Below are positions 1-11,865 of a stretch of 64,000 nucleotides of DNA, piece by piece; the stretch's first letter is position 1; each line of letters begins with the position of its first letter. The position numbers and the translations under genes were made by a program. A model generated the notes under the pieces. It did no database searches and was not told where the DNA came from. It worked only from the letters and a program-made list of their open reading frames with translations. The stretch lies in contig OY970830.1 in the NCBI GenBank assembly GCA_963853835.1, forward strand, positions 39,827,966 to 39,891,965, in the 5' to 3' direction. The stretch is from Calendula officinalis. Taxonomy: Eukaryota > Streptophyta > Magnoliopsida > Asterales > Asteraceae.

Positions 1-41
1 GTGATGATAGCATATAATTTATTTACTCTAAATTGTAGAAT

Positions 42-3000
42 ATGTGGAATATCAATAACGATGATGCAAAAGAGTTAATGAGGAAGAAAGCTGTGAAAAT
101 TGGTACAAATTTTAAGTCTAGGCTTGTTAAAGATTTCGTCCTTACAGGTAAGGATCCTTGTGAGAAGTATAAGTTTCTTATTAGGGCTGATTGGGAAGCA
201 TTTAAGGCACAAAGAAGCACCCTAGAATTTATGGTATCTCTTAATTATATTATATGTTTAGTATTGTACAATATATTATTATTAACAATTTGTTAATTTG
301 TGTAGCAAAAAGGGAGAAAGCACAGGCAAGCAATGCAAAGAGACAATTCAAGGTCCGCGTGGGCCGAAGCGGGTGGGCCCGTTTTAAAACAAATAAAAAG
401 GATGAAGTTTGGTCTGAACTTCTAGAAAACCACCGTGTTCTTTCGGAGATTCAAAATGAACGGTCGAGGTTGTTTTTGATGGGTTGTGCAGTTAAGAATA
501 GTGAAGGAAAGTTTGAACTTCCTAAGGAAGCGATGGACAATTTCGAAGCTTTGGTAAACTAAGTTTAATTTAATTGAAGATTTTTATCTTTTTTTGGTAA
601 ACAAATACTTTTGTAGCTAGCGGAAGAGAAAAAGATGATAGAGGATGGTACTTATGCAGAAAATAAAGAGGATCCTTTAATTCGTCTTCTAGGACGCGAG
701 CACGGGGGACGATCTCGGACCGTATCCGAGGTAATTGGATACACAAAGGTTAAAGGTGGATTGATTAGAAATGTGATCCCGCAAAGTACCCCCGCGGTCA
801 ACACAAGCCACCATGATTCATGTGGGTCTCGTGGAACGGTGGAACACTATCCACCTATTGAGGTAACATATTTCTAGTTTTGCAGCCTATAATTTCCAGC
901 CTTATAATTGTATCTGATTTACAGGTGCTTACACCATGTGAGTTGCTAATTAGGGTGGCTGATGCCCATTTAATCAAAGTTGCTTATGGACAAGTATGGC
1001 CAACTGTCGGGGCTGTGTTACATAATAAACGATTGTCGATGGTTGTGTAAAAGTCCAAGTTGATGAGATCGTGTATGGAAAGGAGGGTTTGCTTGTCCAT
1101 CCTCTCACAAAAACAGATGAGGTTCAAAGGGTTGAGCATTTGGTTTATAATTTAGTACAGTGGCCAAGATATGCAGTGAAGGTATATTTTAGTTTTTTTT
1201 TAATGTCTTTTACCCGCTTTTATTTAACTTTGAAGAAATATTTTAGCTTGTCGGCAATGGACTTGTCAATTCACCACTACCAAGTCCGGAAAGGGACTTG
1301 AGAGGTTATTCTCATCATAGATTTGACTCGAGAGAATCCTCTCCATTTGATTTGTCAACAAATGATGTTTATATACCACAAATGCCTGAAACTTCACCCT
1401 TCCCCGAAGACCAACTAACAACCTTTTATGGATATACACACATGGTTAGTCTTATCATTATCATTATTTTTATCATTATTTTTAAATACTAATGTTTTTA
1501 TCATTACTTACTGTAGTTGCAATCGGTGGATCCAACATTCCCCGTAGCCCAAACCGTCACCGCAGCCGAAACATTCCCCGCAGCCCAACCCATTAACACA
1601 CCCCAACCCGACCAAACCATCACCGAAGCCCAACCAATTAACCCAGCCCAAACCATCACCGAAGCCCAAACAGTCCCCGTTGCCCAAACCGTCACAGCAA
1701 CCCAAACCGTCACCGCGGCCCAAACATTCCCCGCAGCACAACCCATTATCACACCCCAACCCGACCAAACCATCACCGAAGCCCAACCAATTAACCCAGC
1801 CCAAACCATCACTGAAGCCCAAACAGTCCCCGTAGCCCAACCCGACAACCCAACCCAAACTGTCACTAAAGCCCAACCCATTATCCCAGCCCAAACCATC
1901 ACCGAAGCCCAAACAGTCCCAGAAGCCCAACCCATTATCACACCCCAACCCGACAGCCTAGCCCGAACAGTCCCTAAACCCCAAACACCCACTGCAGCCC
2001 AAACAGTCCCTGAAGCCCAAACAGAACCCGAAGCCCAAACAGAACCCGAACCCGAGAGTATTCCTCTTGATCCTGAGTACGACCAGCATTATGCGTTGGT
2101 AATGGCCGATGCTCCCCAATTTCTCCCACTACTTGATGAATTCTTCAAATATAACAAATATGGTCTTAACGTTCCTTCCCCTCCGGGTATGTATCCGGAG
2201 ACATATACAGAAGGCATCCCAGCGACAGAGATTTTACAATTAGCTCGATTCCATTGGCTTGATTCCAGCATGATACATTGTTTGTCAATGTAAGCTTAAT
2301 ATTTTACTATTTGGGTATAATTGTATTTACTAACTTTATGTTGTATATTTAAGGTATTATTATGAAATGGCGGGCAGCAATTCACAATGTGCATTTTTCA
2401 ATCCACACTATATTACCGAGCCAGAATGTCGCAACAACAATAACCATGTCAGAAAACATATCAGGGATGTTTTAAATCATCATCCAAGCAAGTCATACGT
2501 TCTTGCACCATACTATCAAGAGTAAGATTTAATTTTCCATAATACAAGCAACATTGGATGTTTTAAATCATCATACAAGCAAGTAACTTTGATTAATTGC
2601 TTGTGTTTATTTGCAGGCGACACTGGATCCTTTTTTATCCTCTGTCCTAAAATGAATATTGCATATATTGTTGATTCTCTAAAGCGTGTAACGGGTCCCA
2701 ATTACTACACTCTTGTACGAGTAATCAATGATATATTTCCCCGTAGATTTCACTGGATAAAGACAACTGTATGTTTTCAATTTCTATTTTTTACCAATTT
2801 ATTTAAGATGTATAAAATATACAATTGAAATATTACAGTGCTGGAAACAAGAAGACAGCTGGGAATGTGGTTACATTGTTGCTCGACATATTCATGAATT
2901 TTTACGGGGTATACAGTTTAACATCAAGCAATATGTAAGTTTATGTACGTTATAGTTTTAAAATATTACTCAAATAGATGTAAAAAAATATTGATATTAA

Positions 3001-3139
3001 TTGTTTTTCATGAGCAGATGTGGAAGACTAATAAGAGTTTTGAAGCTTCTAAGATTCATGAATACATTGCAAGGTTGTTGTCCTTGTATCTCGAATGGAT
3101 GAAGAGGTCCAAGACCAGTGATGCCAATTATGAAGGTTA
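42..3139 (+). pseudogene. CACTA-encoded transposase_24-like / Ulp1 protease fusion, decayed
   Basis: Exon-like pieces can be read along the plus strand. At 42-237 joined to 306-562 there is a plant En/Spm-associated domain with the GRSGWARF motif. At 635-870 and 925-1180 are further conserved blocks (LLGREHGGRSRTV, LTPCELLIRVADAHLIKVAYGQVWP). At 1517-2080 there is a low-complexity linker of repeated Ala-Gln-Pro/Thr-Val/Ile units. From 2350 to 3139 is a cysteine protease of the Ulp1/SENP kind with the triad in order: His in RHWILF (about 2620), Asp in AYIVDSL (about 2670) and Cys in DSWECGY (about 2865). It is broken: the frame changes near 1030, and a T6 run after the His motif (about 2629-2634) shifts the frame by one. 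Splice joints are inferred. Protease activity is very unlikely from this copy. Confidence 0.7.
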
Positions 3140-3297
3140 GCAATTAAGCAAGTGTAAATTTTTGAATAGTTATAAATTTTTTAAACATGGTTCATTACAC
3201 TGATCGATCACAACTTGCAAGTGTAAATTTTTTTGACATTTACTGTGCGGTTGTATATTTTTGGGTGCTATCTAAATATATAAGAGCTAGATTTTAA

Positions 3298-3300
<3 letters not shown>

Positions 3301-3388
<88 letters not shown>
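3301..3388. repeat. (AT)n microsatellite
   Basis: About 88 bases of nearly pure AT dinucleotide inside the CACTA element, just downstream of its protease remnant. Length is likely polymorphic and error-prone. Confidence 0.95.
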
Positions 3389-3391
<3 letters not shown>

Positions 3392-3429
3392 GGAATGATT
3401 TTTTTTTGTTTATTTTGAATAACTAATAT

Positions 3430-3735
3430 TGCGGTTACTTTATCATGTGTGCGAATAACTAATATTGCGGGTATGCGAATAATTAATGGTGGAAGCTTTA
3501 ATATTGCGGTTTCTTTCTTGTTGCGGTCTCTGCGTTTGATATTGCGGTTTCTCTCTTGTTGCGGTGGGTGGTTTAATATTGCGGTTTCTCTCTTGTTGCG
3601 GTCTCTGCGTTTGATATTGCGGTTTCTCTTTTGTTGCGGTTTGTTTATTTAATAGTGCGTAGTTTGTTGTTGCGGTCCTTACCCCGCATTATCAAAGCGT
3701 TTTCACCGCATTATCAAAGCGTTTCTGTAGTAGTG
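3430..3735. repeat. CACTA subterminal repeat field and right terminus
   Basis: Many copies of ATTGCGGTTTCT / TTGCGGTCTCTG-type units at 20-50 bp spacing, then two copies of CGCATTATCAAAGCG, then the terminal tgtagtagtg. In this superfamily such repeats are binding sites for the element-encoded DNA-binding protein; that role is family knowledge, not shown here. A run of nine G follows the end. Confidence 0.8.
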
Positions 3736-3789
3736 GGGGGGGGTGTGATTTATTTGTGATCTTGGCTTCGTTTATATACCAGCTGAAAC

Positions 3790-3965
3790 ATTCAAACCGG
3801 GATTGGGGTACCTTGTGTCAGGTTCAACCCGAGATTGGGGTACCCCTTTTCAGTCAAAAAAGCAAACCGGGTATGGGTCCCCCGTTTGAGTAAAAAAGCT
3901 GCTGGAAGGGACTGCCACCTCGAAGACATGTGTCGGGTTATGGATCAAACCGGGCATGCCATACC
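3790..3965. repeat. Short degenerate repeats (CAAACCGGGNTTGGGG type)
   Basis: Four imperfect copies beginning CAAACCGGG or CAACCCGAG at about 3794, 3826, 3863 and 3945. No coding content is seen. Between 3965 and 4223 I see nothing else recognisable. Confidence 0.5.
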
Positions 3966-4464
3966 TGGTTAGCATTATTTTTACAGAAGGTTGAAAAAGA
4001 GCATTATTTGTGCAATTTTGAACAACACTGCATTATTTATGCAAAAAACTCTAATAATTAACACATAAACAATTAATAACCTGGTAATGGTTATATCAAA
4101 GAATCAATTTCAACGGGTGGTCAAAGCATGAATAAGTTTTGTCTTCGAGCGTGTTCTTGGAATCAACTTTTGGAGAGTCTTGGGAGGTATGCCAAGCTCT
4201 GCATGACAAACACACACCCACCTTAAGGTGGCGTTTGTTTTTTTACAGAAAATCTTTTTGAGGTCTTCTGTCTGGAGGCGGGAAAACATTTTGGAAAAAA
4301 ACTGTTTATTTTATGGAAGTCAAAAGATGAGAAAAAGTCATTTTGAGGTCTACTTGGAGAAGAATTGGACCATAGTCTTCCAAACTTGGAAGACATTTTA
4401 CCTACACCTAAAAAAAGTTTATCTACCACCACCACCACCACATACCAACACCGCCACCCACCAC

Positions 4465-4992
4465 TAGGGGTGAGCAGAAAAAACGGGTAACCGGAATTGG
4501 AACCGAAACCGCTTTGGAACCGCCGGTTCCGGTTCCTAAAATTATGGAATCGCCCTAAGAGGTTCCGGTTCTCAAAATTTAGGAACCGGTAACCGGTGGA
4601 TAACCGGAACCGGCGATTATTCGGATTATTTTTGTTAAAATATTATATATTTGAGAAATTTAATGTCCAAATTTAACAATATGATAAATTTTGTGTAATT
4701 TTAAATGAGTTTAGTCATTAATTAGTCTGAATATAGTGTTTTAACAATACAATAAATAGATAATCATATGTTTAAGTGGTTGGAATCTATGATTATTCAA
4801 AGATTAGTAGATAAAGTGATAAAAATGATTAATATTTAAGTTTTGCATCTTATTTTTATTTTACGATTTTAGAGACAGGGTAACCGGAACCGGAGGTTCC
4901 GGTTCCGGTTCCGAAAATTGAGGAACCGGTACAAGAGGTTCCGGTTCCGGTTCCGGCCGGAACCGGCGGGTACCCTGTTATGCTCACCCCTA
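4465..4992. mobile_element. hAT-type MITE nested in the Harbinger-like element, TSD CCCACCAC
   Basis: Perfect 12-bp terminal inverted repeats TAGGGGTGAGCA and TGCTCACCCCTA, with an 8-bp duplication CCCACCAC at 4457-4464 and 4993-5000. The subterminal zones on both sides hold many GGAACCGG / GGTTCCGG palindromic units; the centre is AT-rich and non-coding. The target is itself a CCACCA repeat, so the duplication is less informative than usual, but the TIRs are unambiguous. Confidence 0.85.
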
Positions 4993-5510
4993 CCCACCAC
5001 CACCAACCACCACCTACCGCCACCACCAATTACCGCATCCACCTAATGCCATTAGCACCCACCACATACCGCCACAAACACGTACCGCCACCCACCACCA
5101 TTTACCGCCACCACATACCACCACCACAACCATCTACCGCCACCACCACCCACCACTATCTACCGCCACCACCCACCAGCACCACCACATACCGCCACAG
5201 CCACCCACCACCACCCACACTCACCGCCACCCACCACCATCTACCGCCACCGCCACCCACCACCATCTACGGCATCACCCACCACCATATACTGCCACCA
5301 TCCACCACCATATACTGCCACCATCCAACACCACCACCACCGCATACTGCCACAACCACCCACCACCACCGCCACCCACCACCATTTACCGCCACCACCA
5401 CCACACACCGCCACAACCACCCACCGCCACCCACCACCATCTATCGCCACCACCTACCACCATGTACTGCCACCACAACCCGCCACCACCCACACAAATA
5501 CTGCCACTTA
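4993..5510. repeat. CCACCA/CCGCCA minisatellite
   Basis: Irregular tandem array of ACCGCCACC, CACCACCA and CATCTACCGCCAC units. It continues to the left of the nested hAT MITE (about 4425-4464). Proline/threonine/histidine-rich open frames here are by-products of the repeat and are not called as genes. Confidence 0.85.
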
Positions 5511-5910
5511 ATTTTTTTTTCTTAACCTGCAGACATTATAAAACAAACAGTCTTCTTCTTATAAACTGCAGACGTTTGGTCCAAATATTTTCTGCAGATG
5601 TGGTCCGCAGACTGCAGACCTTCTACCTCTTCAAAAACAAACAGCACCTAAATTTACATATTTTCTTTATGAAGTATTTGGGCATAATCTTTATATTCAA
5701 GCTAAAAACGTTAGATATGTCCAAAACAATAATATGTATTTAATGTATAATTTTAGACATATCAATCGCCATCGATCGGCGATTGTCTTTCCTCGGGATC
5801 CATGCGGCCGAATGGGAAGGGGGCAAGGGTGTATTAGGATTTCAATGTAATTTTTTATTTCAAAAAACGTGTAATCTATAATGTATCACTTATATCGAAA
5901 CGGTGAAGTA

Positions 5911-6153
5911 CTCCCTCCGTCCCACAAAAAACTTCTCATTTCACCCTAAATTTTTGTCCCACAAAAAACTTCTCATTTCAATAAAATACTATTATTACTA
6001 AGGACCCCATCACCAACTATCCACTAACTATCTTTCTCTCTCCAAATCAATCTTATATTTTAATCAAAATTATTGTCAATGACCCCACCACTAACTATCA
6101 CCTTAAAACTTGTGTCCATCTCAAATGGGAAGTTTTTTGTGGGACGGAGGGAG
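5911..6153. mobile_element. Stowaway MITE (Tc1/mariner type)
   Basis: Ends CTCCCTCCGTCCCAC and GTGGGACGGAGGGAG flanked by TA (5909-5910 and 6154-6155). Length 243 bp, non-coding. A close relative lies at 13882-14145. It sits just upstream of the eL37 promoter. Confidence 0.95.
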
Positions 6154-6196
6154 TATTATTTTATCTAATTTTTCAAAGTGAGATTATATTTTAATA

Positions 6197-6314
6197 AGCC
6201 CAATAAGCCTTTGATAGGCTAGCCCAAAAGAGATACGGATGCAACCGCCGAATGTCAATTGGGTTATTCAGCCACGATAGGGGAAACCCTAATCGCACAA
6301 TATAAGAACCCTAA
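6197..6314 (+). promoter_or_regulatory. eL37 promoter elements: site II-like motifs and telo-boxes
   Basis: AGCCCA (reverse complement of TGGGCT, site II) occurs at 6197-6202 and 6221-6226. A telo-box AAACCCTAA is at 6284-6292 with a second AACCCTAA at 6307-6314. This combination is typical of plant ribosomal protein genes and of growth-linked expression. The TSS is not mapped. Confidence 0.65.
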
Positions 6315-6379
6315 TTTGCCCGCTTTCTTATTTGCGAGATCTACGTTTGCTAGGGCTTTGTTCTTCTTCACATCGAGAC

Positions 6380-7729
6380 ATGGTAGAACACTGATTTCGT
6401 TATCAATGATTTCTGGTGGTTTTTGTTTTAAGTTGATTGATTGATCGTCGTTGTTTTTGATAATTGAAGGGTAAGGGAACAGGGAGTTTCGGAAAGAGGA
6501 GGAACAAAACACACACACTGTGTGTGAGGTGTGGCCGCCGGAGCTTTCACCTGCAGAAGAGCCGCTGCTCTGCCTGCGCTTATCCTGCTGCTCGCGTCAG
6601 GAAATGTTAGTCTCTCTAAACTTTTTGCAGTGTATATACTTTGATTTTGTCAACCTGTTTATGAACATGTGTTGCGATCAATCGTATAACTATGCAGTTG
6701 GAAAGTTTGATGAAACTCGAACTTTTATTCTGGAAATTGAGGAACACATAAGTTGTGGTTTTGGTTTTGGTTTTAATTTTGATTTTGAATTTGATTTTTC
6801 TTAGTTTTAGAGTTTGTTCTCCTCGGAAACATTATTACTTTGTCTGATTCTGTTTGTGTTTGATGTTAACCAAATTATATAGAATTCCATTATTGATTGT
6901 GTGATTAAAAGAGATTTCAATGTCACTGCCAGCATTTGTTTAACTTTTCTTTTTGGTAATCTGTTTAGAATTTTGTGATTGAAAATTTGGGAGTTTTTTT
7001 GTCATTTTGACTCTGCCAAATTATTATTTTTGAAACAAGCAGTTAATGGTGTAATAAATCTGAAGATTTGGTTGATTTAATCCTCCATTCCATCACTGGT
7101 TTGATTTTTACCATTAGAAGTAATATCTTTTGTGTTGTCTGAACATACTTTTTATTACCTAAGCTGCATTCTTCAAGCTCTATGATTTGTCACTCACTAA
7201 TGATATCCATTAAATACTTAAACCCTTTGATCATCAACCATAAATGATTGTTGACATTCAGTTGGTTGGTTTCAAAAGAATGTTGTTTTTGTAGCACATT
7301 ATAACTTATTGTCTGATTAGGATTAGCTAGTTTTGATGAACAAAGAACTCCATGACATCCTGTATTATACGCATTTTATTGACTTTTTTGTTAATGTGCT
7401 AATGATATTTTTTTAGTATCTTTGTTAAGTAGTCTTTTAATAATCTAGTCATTTTGCATAGAATTAAATATTTATTTTGTGTTTAGACAACTGGAGTGAG
7501 AAGGCCATCAGAAGGAAGACTACTGGAACTGGGCGTATGAGGTACATGCGTAATGTTCCGCGCAGGTTCAAGAGTGGATTTAGAGAAGGTAAATGTTTTG
7601 AGCTTATTTTCAGAATAATTAGTTTATTGAGACTATAATTTGTTATTAAAAAAAATTAATTGTTTATTATTTATTTAAACAGGAACTCAAGCAACCCCAA
7701 GGAGCAAAGGAGCTGCTGCAAGTTCTTAG
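6380..7729 (+). CDS. RPL37: 60S ribosomal protein L37 (eL37)
   Basis: Four exons: 6380-6382 (only the ATG), 6470-6605, 7487-7588 and 7683-7729. All introns are GT-AG and the phases agree. The joined product is about 95 residues and very basic, beginning GKGTGSFGKRRNKTHTLC. It has the eL37 zinc-ribbon with two CxxC pairs (CVRC and CSAC, near residues 19-22 and 34-37), a middle MRYMRNVPRRFKSGF block, and the C-terminal GTQATPRSKGAAASS. eL37 is a component of the large cytosolic ribosomal subunit. The intron directly after the start codon is also known in other plant L37 genes, from memory. The gene is intact, with site II and telo-box motifs upstream. Confidence 0.95.
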
Positions 7730-8412
7730 GTTTCAAGGGAGGAAGGAAACATTTTGATGTAACTTTAGTATCAGTTGATGCTGCTTAAGAAAAACAAGCT
7801 TTGGATTTATGTTTGTTTGCTTTTATGACAAGTGTAATACTTTATTTTTGATACTTTCTATTAAGTTTTTGTTTCATTTTATGCATTACAATTCCATAGT
7901 TGATCTTATTATAGTTCTTTAACTGCAATGATATAAAATGAAAATATGGTCCTTACAGAAAGCAAGTGACTGGTATTGCATACAGTATAAGCTGTGTGAC
8001 AAACATAACTGATGTAGTTGAGTAATTAATTCGTTTAGCTAAGAACGCAAAATCTTGTTTGTGTTTGTGTGTTTAACTAAACGACGAACTAAATGGACTC
8101 TTACTGAATGTTTTTTTTGCACCATACTTTTATTGCCAAGTTTAGGCACACTTAGTTAGCTTATTTAGTAGCTAATATGCCATTTGTTTTTGTATAAAAT
8201 ACATGACAATGAAGTAGTGTACAGGTTCTTTTTTAGTTTCAAAATGAAAATTTTAGCACAAATCAAACACAAAAAAAGAAAAGACAAGAAACATAGCATT
8301 ACCATTTGATTCTTAGAAGGAAAGATAGTCTTGTGTCTTAATACAGGATCCGAATTCTATATGAAGCAATAAAACATTAAAAGTAACACAAAAATTTATA
8401 ATTTAATTAAAT
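7730..8412. other. eL37 3' flank, no gene seen
   Basis: Presumed 3' UTR of eL37 and the tail region of the converging EngB gene. AT-rich. No coding or repeat structure stands out. Confidence 0.6.
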
Positions 8413-10008
8413 TTAATGGTTAAGCCAGTAATTTCTGAGCTGAGCCATGTGCAAGAGTATTTCATCTCTGCCTTGATTGGTAAGACTGCTAGTCATAATC
8501 CATGGTGGCACTGCTTCAAAGTATTCACTGATTAGATTTTGAAAGTCTTGCACATTTTCTTCTGGATGCTTTCCACCGTTCTTTTTCTTTTTTCGTTTAT
8601 CACATTTTGTAAATATTAATGTCATCGGGACCTTACAAATCAAATCAAAACACATAATGAGTCATCATAATCATGTATTATGATTTGTTTTGTAAATATA
8701 TCTTGTCACATGTTAAATATGTAAATTACCTGGTTCTGACCCAGCCAACTTGCATATTCAAGGTCAATTTTTTTGGCAGGAATACTGGCATCAATCAGAA
8801 GGAAAACCGAGACCAATGTTGACCGATTTAGGAAATAGTCTTTGGTGAACTTGTTCCAATCTTTTCGAAGTTCATTTGGTGCTGATGCATATCTGTAAAA
8901 AACATAATCAACTAACATTAAAAGATTTTTTTTTGATAAATTGATGGCTTAACCAAGAATTAATAGATTGATATACACCAAAATTTTGAGATAATTGATT
9001 TTAGATATTAACCATACCCATATCCAGGCAAATCCACTAAGTACCAACTATCATTAATTCGGAAGTGGTTAATACATTGTGTTTTCCCTACAAAAAAAAG
9101 AAGAAGCTAAGCATGAAAAAGTGATACATATGAATACTTTTGTATAATAAAGAGAAAAATTGTTAAATAACGACTTTAAGCCATAAACATCATCAACATA
9201 AGAAGGACAATGACTGAAATTCATGGTTCAAGGGGTCATAAACATGTGTCAGTAGTATTTATGAAGGAAGTTCAAGCACTCACATGAGAAAGATAAATTA
9301 TGTTCAAACTTCAAAGTCCGACTCTACTTATATGGTTAACATCACATAGCTTTGAAACAATATATGTGCCAGAACTTGGAGCCTAATATTACAAATTTAC
9401 CAACACAAGTCTAGTGATCCTTGAGCTTAAATGAGTAAAATCTTCGAGCAAATAATAAAAGCAACAAAATTTGCAAATGTCTTATTTTTCCACTCTCAGA
9501 GACATTATATCAAACACCTGGTATGCATACCTGGCTTCTTCGAAGTAAGGGCGAGCTTTTTCCTCTTAACAATAGAATTAAGCAACGATGATTTCCCAAC
9601 ATTCGACCGCCCCACAAGAGCAAACTCCGGCGACCCATCGGACGGACAAGCCTCCGTTTCAACACTGCTCTTCACAAAGTCAGCTGAAACCACCTGAGCA
9701 TCTCTAGCATATTTGCTCAACACTATGTTAGATCCTTTCAAGATTCTGGGAGGTTTTTCGGAAGAAATTACAGTGTCGGGAGGAATAAAAAGCTTTTCTT
9801 GTGCAATCTGTAATGGGGTTTCTTCTGGGAGTGAGATTTCTTCAAGTGGTACGGTGGATGTTGAAGAGAAATTTGATGTAATTTGGGTTGAAGAAAGTGT
9901 TGCTAAGATTACTAGGGTTTTGGGTTTGGGAGACAGGAAGAATTTGGTGAAGAGAGAAGAAGAGTGATGATGAATTGGCGCGATAGGAAAATGAGTGAGG
10001 AATGCCAT
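8413..10008 (-). CDS. Chloroplast EngB/YihA-type GTP-binding protein
   Basis: Four exons on the minus strand: 9531-10008, 9018-9087, 8730-8892 and 8413-8631; the phases sum to 309 codons plus stop. GTPase motifs appear in order: G1 GRSNVGKSS (about residue 131), G3 DLPGYG (about 177), G4 TKCD (about 245) and a G5-like SSLTNQG near the end. This matches the TrmE-Era-EngA-EngB-Septin class, EngB family. In bacteria EngB assists large-subunit ribosome assembly. The first about 60 residues are rich in Ser/Thr and poor in acidic residues, consistent with a plastid transit peptide, so a role in plastid ribosome biogenesis is likely (inference). The conserved core runs from ILKGSNIVLSKYARDA to the C-terminus and has no breaks. 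A homologue is known in Arabidopsis (At2g22870, from memory). Confidence 0.92.
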
Positions 10009-10238
10009 TGTTGATAGTTTCTTGACTTGTTTGTTTATCTATGAAGAATCTACCCTAGAAAGTAATGGGAACAAATATCTTTTAGGCACAAATTTTAATT
10101 TATTTGAATACAAATATCTTTTATATTTACAATATAATATTACTAATTAATTTTATTAAAATAAAATCATTACAAATCAGAAAACATTACAATACAATAA
10201 CATAAAAAAACATGACATAATAATATTTCTTATCATCG

Positions 10239-10457
10239 TCAGCCTCCTTCTTCTTGGTGTTTACCTATATTGTTTTTTCGCGCTTCGTCGGTTAACTTAA
10301 CCGCCTCAAATGCTTTGTCTCTAACCGACCTTGGCGAAGTAGCGGACTCAGATGAACCAGAACTTCTTTGACTTTTCTTACAAACTGAGATATTAGATGG
10401 ACGTCGAAGTGGGTCAATCTCGGAAAATGTTTTCTCAAAGAACAAATTAAGAAGCAA
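10239..10457 (-). pseudogene. Possible fragment of a transposon-associated NAM-like protein
   Basis: A 72-residue frame on the minus strand ends in SPRSVRDKAFEAVKLTDEAR plus a charged tail. The RP/RDKA-type C-terminal pattern resembles the short DNA-binding partner proteins that travel with plant Harbinger elements. There is no clear N-terminal domain and no splice partner. It may equally be a random open frame. Confidence 0.25.
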
Positions 10458-11865
10458 GGGGTAGTATACTTTTAGTAAGATCTAGAGTTAAAGTTATCAC
10501 TTTGAATGATATTCTGGTGTTAAGTATATACAACAAGGCTTAATTTTTTACAAGAATTTATAAACTTTGCTAATTTGGTCACAAACTTCAAACCATTAAA
10601 CACAAATCAAACTTCAACATAATCACTATTATGAAAAAGTTATTCGAGCTCGAAATCAATAGGAGTTAAGTCTTTTGAAAAGAATATTTATAAATATATG
10701 TGTTATAATATTATTATGCATAAGTCGCTCGACTTTATTGAGGAATTTTAAAGCCTCAAGTACACAAAAACTAAATATATCAAAAGCGAAAGGGATAAAC
10801 ATGTTATATAGATCATTTTATTCATGTTCAAATACATAAAACTCTCATAATCAATTTACTGAAAGGAAAAAAAGAGAGTGAGATTGATGTAGTTTTGTGC
10901 CATATTTGATGGGTTAAGTTGTTTATAAATGTGTCAATGTAATGTAGTAGCTATGTACTTTCGTAAATACCAAAAATCCTTTGTTAGTGGTTAATATATC
11001 ACCTCTGTCTTTTTGGTCGAGGGGTTTAAATCCGTTATGGACATATATAATATTCAGGACTAGACTAGTATTTGTTGTTTAAAAGAAACATACTTTCCAA
11101 GTGTTACGATTTATGCAACGTATTTCTTATGTTCTCATCAAGTAGTGTACTTAACTCGTGAAACTTATCTAATGGCACTTATGTTGCTTAGCTTTAATAA
11201 CATGCTTTTACATGAGACTTATATGTTGTTAAGCTTTAATAACATGCTTTTACATGTTCGTAATATATATGTACACATACGATGCTAATCACTTAATGAA
11301 TTATGTTTCTCAAAAGAAAATAAAAAAACTACCTAAAGTTTATGATTGAGATATATGGAAAACTAAAATAAAATAAATAAATAAATAAAGGGATAGAAAA
11401 TGTTTAACCTTATGTGGAAAAGTTATTTTAATTTTCAGACTTATCAGTTAAACATACAAATTATTTCGCTTCCCTAAAAGTGCTCAAAACAATGAGAATC
11501 TTTGAAGTCTTTTAACAAATAGGTAAAAGCCTAAAATAGTTATCAAAACACGACTTCTGTTCACTATTGTATGATGAGATAATTTGTAGATTACGGCAAA
11601 TTAATCCCACAATATTTTTTTTATAAATTTTGGTTTTATTTGATGAAACCATTTTAATCGCATTTTCAATCAAATTGATTTTGGTTTTCATATTCTTTTA
11701 TTAACACAATATAATGAATATATAACAGAGAAAAACCATGGTATATCTTCTTTTCTTTTACTAGAAAACATGAAATTGTTGTTTTACATTATTCAAAATC
11801 AAAACCTGCCTACATCAGCAGAAGGAAACAATCAATGTATTTGAGGCATTCCCAAACACCTCCAT
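10458..11865. other. AT-rich intergenic DNA
   Basis: No gene is recognisable. The only internal structure noted is a short imperfect tandem duplication at about 11164-11255. Confidence 0.6.
11164..11255. repeat. Tandem duplication of about 46 bp
   Basis: The stretch ending GCTTTAATAACATGC TTTTACATG occurs twice in direct succession, separated by a few changed bases. Non-coding. Confidence 0.75.

Larger units (their letters stand above)
1..3735 (+). mobile_element. CACTA (En/Spm) DNA transposon, right-hand part
   Basis: The segment runs from the window edge to a terminus reading ctgtagtagtg at about 3725-3735, the reverse complement of the CACTACTACAG end of plant CACTA elements. Before it lies a field of short GCGGT-type subterminal repeats (about 3430-3720), the usual architecture of these ends. 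The interior carries a decayed gene with a plant transposase-like domain followed by an Ulp1-type protease, as in the second ORF of many CACTA elements. The left terminus and the main transposase lie upstream of the window. The 3-bp target duplication cannot be checked without the left end. Confidence 0.85.
4227..5648. mobile_element. Non-autonomous Harbinger-like element, TSD TAA
   Basis: The ends form imperfect inverted repeats: left GGTGGCGTTTGTTTTTTT and right ending AAAACAAACAGCACC. Both are flanked by TAA (4224-4226 and 5649-5651), the target signature of PIF/Harbinger elements. The interior is mostly a CCACCA-type minisatellite plus CTGCAGAC-rich subterminal sequence, and contains a complete hAT MITE (4465-4992). 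No transposase is encoded. Without the nested element it would be about 890 bp. Confidence 0.7.

Noticed and set aside
1504..1992. Long minus-strand open frames of Gly/Trp/Val repeats
   Set aside because: They are the antisense reading of the Ala-Gln-Pro repeat linker of the CACTA protein.
4980..5525. 181-residue Pro/Thr/His-rich open frame
   Set aside because: Translation of a CCACCA minisatellite within a transposon; no domain, no splice or promoter signal.
6520..6804. 94-aa frame over eL37 exon 2
   Set aside because: Wrong frame over the true exon, running into the intron.
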